Source of the DNA: CAZIKF01 sp964539825
GTDB taxonomy: Bacteria > Muiribacteriota > UBA6191
Reading direction: 5' to 3'
DNA length: 64,000 nt
Assembly: GCA_964539825.1 (NCBI GenBank)
Contig: CAZIKF010000027.1
Location: 5,211 to 69,210 of the forward strand
The notes beneath the pieces are model-generated. The model worked only from the letters and a program-made list of their open reading frames with translations. It ran no database searches and was not told where the DNA came from. A program made the translations under genes and the position numbers. Below are positions 17,885 to 26,302 of this stretch, piece by piece (the stretch's first letter is position 1; each line of letters begins with the position of its first letter).

Positions 17885-19834
17885 TTAATACACGTCGTGG
17901 GTGGTGTTGTATATGTTGAATTTTCCTGTTGGGGTAATCAACCTGGGATCCTTTATCACCTTTTTGAGCTTTCGGGTTTTATCATCCACCACTACGATGG
18001 CTGACTTCAGGTCCTTTCTATTCCATACGGAAAACCATACTTCGTCCCCTCTTTTGTTGTACTCGGGTTGTACCACCCTCTTTGGACCTTCTCCAAGACG
18101 GGCCCATTTGGCAATGGGCAGAGTCTCATAGCCGTTGTCCAGGTTACGTGTGTCGAATACTGCGATGGACTGGGACAAGTCTTCGTCTGGGCTCAGGGGT
18201 GTATCCACCCACAGGTTATGGGATTTCGGGTGGGTTTTGATAAAGAGAGACCCTCCCCCCTGACCCTTTAGAGTCCGAACCACTTTCCAGGCGTGTTTTG
18301 GTTTGCTTGGGTCGGTACCAATGACAGCGATGGTTTCATCGCCGAGGTGACTGGTGGCCCATACCCGACCATATTTGGAGTCGACGAAGTTGGCGCCTCG
18401 ACCCGGGTGGGGAATCTTACCTACATTGATCAGTTCCACCAATTGCTGCTTTTTGGAATCAATGACTGCCAACTTGTTGGATTTATTGGCGGCTGAGATA
18501 AAATACCGCTGGGTGGAATCCCAGCCTCCATCATGGAGGAAACGGGCAGCATCAATGGTGATAACCTTCAGATTTTCCATATCAGAATAGTTCACCAGGG
18601 CGATTTTTCCAGTCTCCTTTATGTTCACGATGAATTCCGGGTGCTCATGGGAGGCAACAATAGCTGCCACTCGAGGCTCGGGATGGTACTCCTGGGAATC
18701 TACCGTGACTCCGCGGGTGGACACAATTTTGAGTGGTTCCAAGGTGGCCCCATCCATGATGACGAACTGCGGTGGCCAGTATGCGCCGGCAATGGCATAT
18801 TTATCCTCATAGCCTTTATACTTGGATGTTTCCACGGACCGGGCTTCCATTCCGATCTTGATTTCAGCGACCAGACCGGGCTTTTTCATCCATAAGTCAA
18901 TCATGGAGATTTTCGCGTCACGACCAATCGTGAAGGTATAGCGTCCGGAGTAGCTTGGCCTGGAAATATGAACTGCGTACCCTGTTTTGACTATATTTAT
19001 AATCTTCTTGCTGTCCCCGTCAATTAAAGCTACTTCACCTGAGTCACGTAGGGTGACGATTATGAAGTTGTCGATTTCATAGTTATTCATCTTGCGCGTG
19101 GGTCGGTCCTCAACCGGGACGTGAATCACCCAGGTTCCTTTCATTTCCTTCATACCCCATTCAGGTGGGACGGGGGGTTCGAGTTGTAGATACCTGGCCA
19201 TGAGATTGATTTCCGCTTTCGAGAGATCATTGGAAGTACCCCAGTTTGGCATTCCCCCGGGTGAGCCGTAGGTAATGAAATTCGTGAGGTAAGTTGTTCC
19301 TCGTTTTCGAGTAATGTCCGTTGTTAGCGGTTTTCCTGTAGCCCCTTTTCGAAGTACCCCGTGGCAACCCGCACAGCGCTCAAAGTAGATCCTCTTAGCC
19401 TTTGAGAACTCGGTCTTGCCCAGGGCGAATCCCTTGTCGGGAATACTGGATTTGGCTGAATCGGGATCAATAGCGGACCCCTTTTCATAATGAGCCTCCG
19501 TACTTGCTATTGAATGTCCCTTGACCGTGGACTTATGGGCTGGTGCGAGGCTCGAAAAGTATGCGGATAGATTCTTGATGTCCTTTTCTGTCAGGGGGGA
19601 GGCCATGGCGGACATGACGGGATCATTCCGATCACCGCTCTTGAATGCCTTTAGCTGTTTGATTAAATAGCCCTCCTCCTGACCTGCAAGATTAGGCCAA
19701 AGTGGGTTGGCACTGACCCCTAGAGGGCCGTGGCAGGCTGCACACATAACTGACTTTTTCTTTCCAGCTTTGATATCACCGGCATAGGTATTTAAGCCAA
19801 TCCAAAAACTTAACAAGATCATGATGAATTTCAT
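17885..19834 (-). CDS. nirS: Cytochrome cd1 nitrite reductase NirS with extra N-terminal cytochrome c domain
   Basis: NirS reduces nitrite to NO in the periplasm. After a signal peptide (cut near residue 18) there is a c4/c553-like domain with heme motif CAACH (31-35), then the usual NirS cytochrome c domain with CAGCH (154-158), then the eight-bladed d1 propeller. Key d1 residues are present: TGYAVHIS with the heme d1 ligand H289, ASHEHPEF with H396, and FLHDGG with H434. The ending GKFNIYNT is typical. At 649 residues it is about 80-100 longer than classical NirS, which is explained by the additional heme c domain. It is the last gene of the minus-strand NO operon, 52 bases after ctaB. Confidence 0.95.
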   Translation of the reverse strand: MKFIMILLSFWIGLNTYAGDIKAGKKKSVMCAACHGPLGVSANPLWPNLAGQEEGYLIKQLKAFKSGDRNDPVMSAMASPLTEKDIKNLSAYFSSLAPAHKSTVKGHSIASTEAHYEKGSAIDPDSAKSSIPDKGFALGKTEFSKAKRIYFERCAGCHGVLRKGATGKPLTTDITRKRGTTYLTNFITYGSPGGMPNWGTSNDLSKAEINLMARYLQLEPPVPPEWGMKEMKGTWVIHVPVEDRPTRKMNNYEIDNFIIVTLRDSGEVALIDGDSKKIINIVKTGYAVHISRPSYSGRYTFTIGRDAKISMIDLWMKKPGLVAEIKIGMEARSVETSKYKGYEDKYAIAGAYWPPQFVIMDGATLEPLKIVSTRGVTVDSQEYHPEPRVAAIVASHEHPEFIVNIKETGKIALVNYSDMENLKVITIDAARFLHDGGWDSTQRYFISAANKSNKLAVIDSKKQQLVELINVGKIPHPGRGANFVDSKYGRVWATSHLGDETIAVIGTDPSKPKHAWKVVRTLKGQGGGSLFIKTHPKSHNLWVDTPLSPDEDLSQSIAVFDTRNLDNGYETLPIAKWARLGEGPKRVVQPEYNKRGDEVWFSVWNRKDLKSAIVVVDDKTRKLKKVIKDPRLITPTGKFNIYNTTHDVY

Positions 19835-19886
19835 TTTTGACTCCTTCGTTCATAGTGGTTGTTCATACAATTAATTCAATGATTTT

Positions 19887-20735
19887 TTACCCAAGCACTC
19901 CGTCCGCCAGTATGCTTGTGAGAAGCAGTGACATATACACGAGAGAACCCCGCTTTACCCTCATTGCCCAAAGCTCCAAGCTTTTCAGCCAGAATCCCTG
20001 TAAAACCTGCGCAGCCATGCATAAACCAAGAATCGGTGCGAAAACGGCATAAAGCAGTCCTGCTTCCCCGAGTAGAAAAGGGATCAGACTCATGGGGAAG
20101 AGCAGCATCGTGAAAAGCGTCATCAGTTGGATCAGTTTTCTGCGGGAAAAGATATGAATTGGATTTAGTATCCCAGCCTGCTGATATTCATCTTCCAGGT
20201 AGATAAAGATTGCAAGTACATGAGGTATCTGCCAGGTGATGATTAGAAAGAAGAGCGCTAGCCCGGATCCAGCAGGTTCTTGTCCCGTAGCTGTCCAACC
20301 CATCAGAGGGGGCATAGCTCCGGGAATCGTTCCAACGAGCCAGGCCCATGGAGAATGCTTCTTCATAGGGGTATAGACCAGGGTGTAGAGACACAACGAA
20401 AGAAATCCCAGTCCAGCTGTTAATGGATTTATTTTCCAAAGAATAAATAGTCCAAGTAAACCGCAACTGCAACCGAACAAAGATGCCGAAAGTCTACCTA
20501 GCTCTCCAGATGCCACCGGGCGCAAACGGGTCCGTTTCATCAGTGCATCTGTTTTTGCCTCAATGACCATATTTAAAGAGCAGGCCGAGGCCACGGTGAA
20601 TCCTATTCCAAGCAGTGCGAGACAGGCACCTGAAAAACCCAGTCCACCACCCAGTAACATTCCGCAGGTTGCGGCAATCAGGGACATGGATATGATCTTA
20701 GGCTTGATCAAAGTATAGAAGTGCGTCAGTACCAC
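19887..20735 (-). CDS. ctaB: Protoheme IX farnesyltransferase (heme O synthase)
   Basis: This UbiA-family integral membrane enzyme converts heme b to heme O. The 282 residues include about eight membrane helices and the prenyl-diphosphate motif NMVIEAKTDALMKRTRLRP near residues 54-72. Its place among heme-copper oxidase-type genes suggests that one of the linked subunits uses heme O or A rather than heme b only. It overlaps the upstream fusion gene by ten bases, so the two are likely co-translated. Confidence 0.9.
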   Translation of the reverse strand: MVLTHFYTLIKPKIISMSLIAATCGMLLGGGLGFSGACLALLGIGFTVASACSLNMVIEAKTDALMKRTRLRPVASGELGRLSASLFGCSCGLLGLFILWKINPLTAGLGFLSLCLYTLVYTPMKKHSPWAWLVGTIPGAMPPLMGWTATGQEPAGSGLALFFLIITWQIPHVLAIFIYLEDEYQQAGILNPIHIFSRRKLIQLMTLFTMLLFPMSLIPFLLGEAGLLYAVFAPILGLCMAAQVLQGFWLKSLELWAMRVKRGSLVYMSLLLTSILADGVLG

Positions 20736-22837
20736 AAGAACCCCTCAAGCTTATTGAATCCAAGTGCCTTTATCTTCCCTGCTTGAACCTCGAAGGACTG
20801 TTTTTCATGAAACTTCCAGTCCTCTACTGCTGAATCGGAAAGAAAGACCTCAACGAGATGTTGACCGGAGGCCAGGGGAAACCGTTCAAGTGCTATGGAG
20901 TTTCCATCGTTGAATAGGCCCCTTGGTTCATAACTCTTCTCAAGGACAATCTTTCCGTCGAGAACGATCCTGACTTTCACGGGATTTCTTTCTCTACCCA
21001 TGTGTACCGGTGTACGCATATGTGCGAGTTTGTTCTTGTTATGTTCCTCAGAAGCTTTGGATATCTCCATGACACTGCCTGGATACTTAAAAGAAAAGAC
21101 AAAGAAACCGGTTTGTGGTGCCGGGTTTGGATAGGGTAGGTTGCTAAAAAGCACCGTGCCGGCAGAAAGGGTCCCTATCAGGAAAAAATTCACCAAAAAT
21201 CTCTTCAGTGCGCCAATCTGACGTGGCTTGATAGAGCCTGCCGCACGAAATTCTTGGGCGGCTTTCAGGAATTTTCCAGGGGACATGCGGTTGAAGGTAA
21301 TGAGCCCAACCGGAATCTTGTCCGGCTCTCGAAAAACTGCTTCTTTGTGATCTTTCAGGCGTTGGTCAACCAGTGTCGGACCCAGTCTAAAAATCGGGTT
21401 TTCAGGACCGCATCCTACGATAAGGATCCCGGAGGCACCCAATCTTCCGCTGGAACGAATGATATTGGGTCCCACCCATCCTGCACATGGCACTGCCATA
21501 ACGCGATAACCCGGAAGATCTTCGCAAATACCTGTGATTGGATCATATTTGAAATGGCTAGCCGCTGAGTTTGAGCATAAAAACGCGATATAGTTTTCTT
21601 CATCATTAGCTTTCATGTCTGTATTGTTCTTCAACCAGCCACGAATCCTCTCTCGTGCTTCCTTGAAAGTCAGCGACGGAAATTGCACTGAACCAAAGGT
21701 GCAGGATCCCACACAAATTCCACAATTAACGCACTTCTCAGAATCTATAGACGCATGTTTGCCGTGCTCATTTTTAGCCCCTGAGATCATGTCAATAGCC
21801 CCATATGGACAGTCTTCGAAGCAACTGGAGCACCCGCCACAGGAAGAAGCTTCTATGAATGGTTTCTCATCTTTTTCTTTAGTAATAAGCCAGGGAAGAG
21901 TAATAAAAATAAGGCTGCTCAGAATCCCAATGAACCATATGGAGCCGCTACTGAAATTTTCCGTCAAAAGAAGGAAAGGCATATAGAACCAATCAATTGG
22001 AAGATTTGATGGAAGTTTAGCCATATTTGCCGGTTCTGCTGAGTATGCCGGGAACGCTAGAGAAACCAGGCACAATATGAAAATCAAAGCCATGCTAAGT
22101 CGCTGGTTTGTAAAAAATTTTGCCTTGTTAAGATTGGTAACATGCAGCCACAAACCTATTCCTACAGCTAGCGGGATCAACATATGGATGAAAAACACCA
22201 CGAAAAACAAGAGTGAATTTATGGTTGCGTCAGCCACAAAAGAGCGTGATAGCGGATCGGCAAAAATCGGCAAGGTATCAAGCAATTTGGCCGTTCCCAG
22301 GGCTATTTGCTGGGCTCGCACGTCCCAGGTCAGCCAATACCCTAACCACCCGTCAAACCATAGCAGGAAAAGGGCAAGACCTCCGGTAACCCAGGGCAGC
22401 CAGCGTGTGGAACTGATCTTTCGCCCCCCCAAGACCTCTACGATATGGAGTAAAATGAATAGAATGCATGCATCCGAGCTATAGCGGTGCAGGGAGCGCA
22501 TTAACTGGGCAAGGTGGGAGGAATTTTTTATATTCTCAAGGGACTGGTATGCCAGGTGTACGCTGGAGTCATACCAGATGAGCATTGCGATTCCAGTGAT
22601 TGTAGAGATAAGAAACATGGAATTGGCTACCGCACCTAGTTGCAGTAACGGGTTCATGTCCCGGCTTATGCATCCACTGGTCATATTGATCAGGCGCAGG
22701 AAAAGATTTTCCACCGGAAGCAGGATATACTCTCCAGATACAAGAGGACGGGTATCTGACTCTTGGACGAGGGTCAGCTCACTACTCAGATTATTGAAAA
22801 CTATCTGAGGATCCTCAGCCACGTCACATCCCTTCAT
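20726..22837 (-). CDS. Cytochrome b / 2x[4Fe-4S] ferredoxin / MvhD-like fusion membrane protein
   Basis: The 703 residues form a composite electron carrier. Residues 60-320 are a cytochrome b6/bc1 N-terminal domain with two pairs of heme ligands, H117/H131 and H218/H232, each 14 apart. Residues 333-343 and 369-379 hold two [4Fe-4S] motifs (CGGCSSCFEDC, CVNCGICVGSC). Residues 415-525 resemble the FlpD/MvhD [2Fe-2S] protein of hydrogenase-heterodisulfide reductase systems, with Cys at 421, 451 and 476. A further TM helix at about 545-568 and a C-terminal beta-type domain follow. Such a chain could link a low-potential donor to the quinone pool or to the adjacent oxidase-type complex. The exact role is unknown. 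Confidence 0.8.
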   Translation of the reverse strand: MKGCDVAEDPQIVFNNLSSELTLVQESDTRPLVSGEYILLPVENLFLRLINMTSGCISRDMNPLLQLGAVANSMFLISTITGIAMLIWYDSSVHLAYQSLENIKNSSHLAQLMRSLHRYSSDACILFILLHIVEVLGGRKISSTRWLPWVTGGLALFLLWFDGWLGYWLTWDVRAQQIALGTAKLLDTLPIFADPLSRSFVADATINSLLFFVVFFIHMLIPLAVGIGLWLHVTNLNKAKFFTNQRLSMALIFILCLVSLAFPAYSAEPANMAKLPSNLPIDWFYMPFLLLTENFSSGSIWFIGILSSLIFITLPWLITKEKDEKPFIEASSCGGCSSCFEDCPYGAIDMISGAKNEHGKHASIDSEKCVNCGICVGSCTFGSVQFPSLTFKEARERIRGWLKNNTDMKANDEENYIAFLCSNSAASHFKYDPITGICEDLPGYRVMAVPCAGWVGPNIIRSSGRLGASGILIVGCGPENPIFRLGPTLVDQRLKDHKEAVFREPDKIPVGLITFNRMSPGKFLKAAQEFRAAGSIKPRQIGALKRFLVNFFLIGTLSAGTVLFSNLPYPNPAPQTGFFVFSFKYPGSVMEISKASEEHNKNKLAHMRTPVHMGRERNPVKVRIVLDGKIVLEKSYEPRGLFNDGNSIALERFPLASGQHLVEVFLSDSAVEDWKFHEKQSFEVQAGKIKALGFNKLEGFLWY

Positions 22838-22853
22838 GTTTCTAACCTTATCT

Positions 22854-23822
22854 TTATCCCGGCATAGGCGATATCTCGCCGATCAACCCTTTTAATGCTT
22901 TGAGCATAAGTACTTCCTGGTTGCTGCCAATGGAAAAGCGATAGGCAATTCGACCGTTTGGGTCCACCAGGATGAATTTATTTGCATGGGAAATAATGCC
23001 TGTTTCCGGATCTTTTTTACTGTTAAGACCAAGCCTATCGAGAAAATTGGCTACCTCTGCGGATTCGCCGGTGAGAAAGTTATAAAGAGGTGCCTCAGAT
23101 CTATATTGCTGCTCTAATACTTTCAGCACAGGAACACTATCATTCTCCGGGTCATAGGTTGCTGCCAGAAAAATAATAGTCTTTAGTTCTTCTTCAGAGA
23201 GATTGGAGAGAACCCTCCTGAGTTGGCTCATGATCATTGGACAGGAAGCGTTACAAGTAGCATAAACCCCTGTCAGAATGGCCACCTTTCCAGTCATCTC
23301 GCTCTTTGAAATTACTCTTCCATTCTGGTTAAGGAGATGAAAATCTGGAAATAGAAGCTCGGTGCGAAGTTGACTTAGCTGTAGGCTCGAGCTTGGAGAT
23401 GATGGAATGTAAAGAGTAAATAGCCCGGCGCCGATCGCTACGACGAGGAGCATGGCCACTATGGCACCGGGCACTAAGCTAAAAGGGGAGCTGCGCCATA
23501 CCGCCAGTAAAGCCTTTTTCCAAAATAGCCATATAATGGTTGCCAGGATCAATGCCTGGGTATAAAAGGCAAGGACCGTGGCCCATTCCAGTTCATCGGA
23601 TCTCGGGCTCTGGCTAAAACACCATACTTTCAATTCCTTTGCAAAAGCCGCCAGGGGGCCATCTCCCGGCGGTATCAGTAGCAAGGTGGTAATTAGTATT
23701 GTGAAAGTGAAAAGGAGCGTTCCCACAAAGACGGCAAACTGAGGGCTATCTATGCTTCTATGAAGATTGGTCAGGATATGACTTAGTCTTCCTGCCCTTT
23801 TATCAACGGACGTGCCAGACAT
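22854..23822 (-). CDS. SCO1/SenC-family copper chaperone with extra N-terminal membrane helices
   Basis: SCO proteins load the CuA centre of cytochrome oxidases. The C-terminal thioredoxin-like domain has the CxxxCP motif at C190/C194 (ATCNASCP) and the distal His at H279 (SHANKF). About three hydrophobic segments precede it, where typical SCO proteins have one, so the N-terminal part is an extension of unknown use. The start at 23822 is chosen because GGAAGG lies nine bases upstream, and an in-frame ATG at 23846 overlaps the oxidase gene more. Its neighbour with a CuA site (25565-26089) is the evident client. Confidence 0.85.
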   Translation of the reverse strand: MSGTSVDKRAGRLSHILTNLHRSIDSPQFAVFVGTLLFTFTILITTLLLIPPGDGPLAAFAKELKVWCFSQSPRSDELEWATVLAFYTQALILATIIWLFWKKALLAVWRSSPFSLVPGAIVAMLLVVAIGAGLFTLYIPSSPSSSLQLSQLRTELLFPDFHLLNQNGRVISKSEMTGKVAILTGVYATCNASCPMIMSQLRRVLSNLSEEELKTIIFLAATYDPENDSVPVLKVLEQQYRSEAPLYNFLTGESAEVANFLDRLGLNSKKDPETGIISHANKFILVDPNGRIAYRFSIGSNQEVLMLKALKGLIGEISPMPG

Positions 23823-25539
23823 CAGCCAGCGCCTTCCAGTTGGCAAAGTAATAAACTACAAAAGAAGTTAACAAGATCGCGACGAGAGCCACAGTACCGG
23901 GCATATTGTGGCCCCGTTCAAGGGGCATCGATCCAGAAATGATTCCTTTTAGCTCCTTATCATCGTCGTCTTTTTGCCAACTGCTCATAGGTCCTCCGGC
24001 ATTCGATTTGCCAAAGAACACGGCGAATACCGTCAGTAAGATGTAGAGTAAGACCCCCAGAAATACGAGTACTCCTCCTATTCCCATCAGACCGAGCATT
24101 ACATGGGCTCCAGCATCAAAACCCGCATTGAGTGCAGCCCCCGTGAATTCTATATCCCAGTGACGGCGTGGTACCCCATAGGATCCGGCAAAACTCATTC
24201 CAAATGACATCAGGGTGATTCCTACTGCAAAGAGGTAGGGTTGGATACGGCACAAGCGTTTGAAATAGAATTCCTTGCGGAAAACAAGAGGCACGACGTA
24301 GTAGGTTAATCCCATGAATGCCAGGGAGGTTCCGCCGGCGACCGTGGCATGAAAGTGTCCTGGAATACGCAATGTGTTATGGGCAATAATATTGATTTGC
24401 TGGGTTCCGAGGGTTACACCGGTAATACCTCCAATAAATCCAAAAATTACCAGGGACAGAAAAAAGCCCGAGAACCCCGGATCTCTCCAGGGTGCTGCTG
24501 CCAGCCAGCCAAATAGGCCCTTTACATAACCCCGGGCACGCATGGCAACCTCAACGGAAGCAGGCACCGTAAAACCGTGTATCAGGGAGGCCAGTACCGC
24601 AAGGTACATCGCATAAGATGTATTCCAAATTTTCCAGCCGGCCCCAACTCCCGGATCTACGAGAAGATGATGAGCGGACGCAAGGTTAATGAATAGTATA
24701 TAGAGGACAAAAGCTGTACGGCAGACTGCCTCATTGAGTGGCGCCGCTCCGGTGGTCAGGGTGGCCATAAGGTACCATACTGCTACCATCGCGCAGACAT
24801 TCACCTGTTGGGAGGAATGACCAAGGGCCCACCAGGTAATCCGATACCATCCCGGATCGATTTCAGAGATTCCAAACAAAGTCTGCAGCAAGGCAGGATC
24901 ATAACTCCAGATCATAGTGGGTACCAGGGTGATGGCACCGCTTAACAGCGTAAACACGGCGATGATGGCTGCAGCCAGGGCACCGAAAGCCACCAGAGGC
25001 ATAGTGTCCCCGTAGGTCCGATCCCTGCGGGCTATATAAACACATCCGAGGAAGTTACAAACACCCACAAGTGTTCCAACGGCTACCAGAATGATCCCGA
25101 GGTAGAAGAGAGGATCGGCCTTTAATGGTACATAAGAGGTCATCAGGACATCGCCCTTGCCCTGTAGGATCATTACGTTTGTCAGGACTGCACCAACAAG
25201 CATGAGTATGAGGCAAATCCAGGCCATAGCATTCGAGAATAACCTGGTTTTCAATATGGTTGTTCCTACGAATAGCAGGATGGCGATCTCAAAGAATAGG
25301 ATCCAAAAGATCAGCATATTCAGACCGTGCAGGGTAAGGAGTCGATAATACATTTCAGCATTTAGCAAATGCACAGCGGGCCAGCGTGTTAATGCTATGC
25401 TGATGCCAGCCACAGCGCCAATCAAGATGGAAACCACTGCCAGGACTGCGCTAGCTTTTATAAAGAACTCCGCGTTCAGGCATATGGGCAATCCGTATGT
25501 GTCACATTTTCTCATTCGATTAGGAAGAAAATTCATCAT
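23803..25539 (-). CDS. Heme-copper oxidase superfamily catalytic subunit lacking the active-site tyrosine; probable NO reductase
   Basis: The 578-residue, roughly 13-helix protein keeps the heme and copper ligands: H71 (low-spin heme), H241, H290 and H291 (CuB), H395 (high-spin heme) and H397 (low-spin heme). The segment HNTLRIPGHFH resembles B-type (ba3-like) oxidases. In O2 reductases of types A and B the CuB His is followed at +4 by the cross-linked Tyr; here the sequence is GHSSQQ, so Gln245 takes its place. Loss of this Tyr is expected in NO reductases of the superfamily, and NirS in the same operon makes NO. The assignment to NO reduction is inference; which non-canonical class applies needs a tree. 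Confidence 0.82.
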   Translation of the reverse strand: MMNFLPNRMRKCDTYGLPICLNAEFFIKASAVLAVVSILIGAVAGISIALTRWPAVHLLNAEMYYRLLTLHGLNMLIFWILFFEIAILLFVGTTILKTRLFSNAMAWICLILMLVGAVLTNVMILQGKGDVLMTSYVPLKADPLFYLGIILVAVGTLVGVCNFLGCVYIARRDRTYGDTMPLVAFGALAAAIIAVFTLLSGAITLVPTMIWSYDPALLQTLFGISEIDPGWYRITWWALGHSSQQVNVCAMVAVWYLMATLTTGAAPLNEAVCRTAFVLYILFINLASAHHLLVDPGVGAGWKIWNTSYAMYLAVLASLIHGFTVPASVEVAMRARGYVKGLFGWLAAAPWRDPGFSGFFLSLVIFGFIGGITGVTLGTQQINIIAHNTLRIPGHFHATVAGGTSLAFMGLTYYVVPLVFRKEFYFKRLCRIQPYLFAVGITLMSFGMSFAGSYGVPRRHWDIEFTGAALNAGFDAGAHVMLGLMGIGGVLVFLGVLLYILLTVFAVFFGKSNAGGPMSSWQKDDDDKELKGIISGSMPLERGHNMPGTVALVAILLTSFVVYYFANWKALADVWHVR

Positions 25540-25564
25540 TGTTTTCGCTCCGGTTTCCCAAGGT

Positions 25565-26089
25565 CTATTCGACGATGATCTTGCCAGTCATCAAGTGATG
25601 GCCGATCCCGCAAAATTCGTTACAAATAATCTGGTAGTCTCCCGCTCTCGTTGGAGTCAGGGTCAGGACATGGTCATATCCAGGCAGAACATGGAAGTTC
25701 ATATTCAGTGGAAGAACTCCAAATCCGTGGTTCAGGTCAACAGAAGAGAGATGGATTCGATACTCCTGGCCCTTCTTCAATTTCAAAATGGGATACCAGC
25801 GCCACATTTGGCCAAGCATGTAGCCATCTCCTCCCGGCTCTACTTCTACAATGGGGATGCCACTTTCATTGCCTACAGTGTTCGTTTCCACGAACTTATT
25901 TACCCGGTTCATAAAGTCCTCTTCTTTAACTCTGTAGGACTCTCCAGTACTGTTTTGCTTTCCCTTGAAATGCCAATAGGGCATCATTAAAAACATGATC
26001 ATGCACCACACAAGAGCAATGATTACCCATGTTCTTTCAGCGCCTTCCGGCGGTTTACACCAATCATTGGCTGGACTGAAAATACTCAT
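25565..26089 (-). CDS. CuA-containing oxidase/NO reductase subunit II
   Basis: This 174-residue protein has one N-terminal membrane helix (about 20-38) and a periplasmic cupredoxin domain. The binuclear CuA ligands are all present: H121, C156, E158, C160, H164 and M167 in the motif CNEFCGIGHHLM. CuA accepts electrons from cytochrome c, so the enzyme it serves is cytochrome c-dependent. It lies 25 bases before the Tyr-less subunit I and is its obvious partner. Only one TM helix and a short loop make it similar to subunit II of ba3-type enzymes. Confidence 0.9.
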   Translation of the reverse strand: MSIFSPANDWCKPPEGAERTWVIIALVWCMIMFLMMPYWHFKGKQNSTGESYRVKEEDFMNRVNKFVETNTVGNESGIPIVEVEPGGDGYMLGQMWRWYPILKLKKGQEYRIHLSSVDLNHGFGVLPLNMNFHVLPGYDHVLTLTPTRAGDYQIICNEFCGIGHHLMTGKIIVE

Positions 26090-26113
26090 TCGAATGCACT
26101 CCTTCCAGGTGGG

Positions 26114-26302
26114 TCAGGGTAGCTGGGCTACCGGGATGTAAAGAATCTCTAACCAGCCCCAAAGCAGGTAGGAAATACCCGGGACGACAACTCCTAGCAG
26201 TAAAAGAATCCAGGGGTTGTCAAGAAACCGCTGGTAAGGATGTTTTTGGGATTCATTAGGCTCCTGATTCACACTCTCCTCCTTAAATAGACTGGACTCC
26301 AC
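26114..26302 (-). CDS. Small single-TM protein of the oxidase-like operon
   Basis: Sixty-two residues with a polar N-terminus and one strongly hydrophobic helix at about 30-52 (WILLLLGVVVPGISYLLWGW). It overlaps the upstream 480-residue gene by 20 bases and sits 24 bases before the CuA subunit. Small one-helix subunits are common in B-type oxidases and non-canonical NO reductases. No family was recognised; the call rests on position, hydrophobicity and overlap. Confidence 0.65.
   Translation of the reverse strand: MESSLFKEESVNQEPNESQKHPYQRFLDNPWILLLLGVVVPGISYLLWGWLEILYIPVAQLP

Noticed and set aside
23803..25539. Ordinary cytochrome c oxidase subunit I
   Set aside because: The active-site tyrosine expected at +4 from the CuB histidine is Gln, so plain O2 reduction is unlikely.
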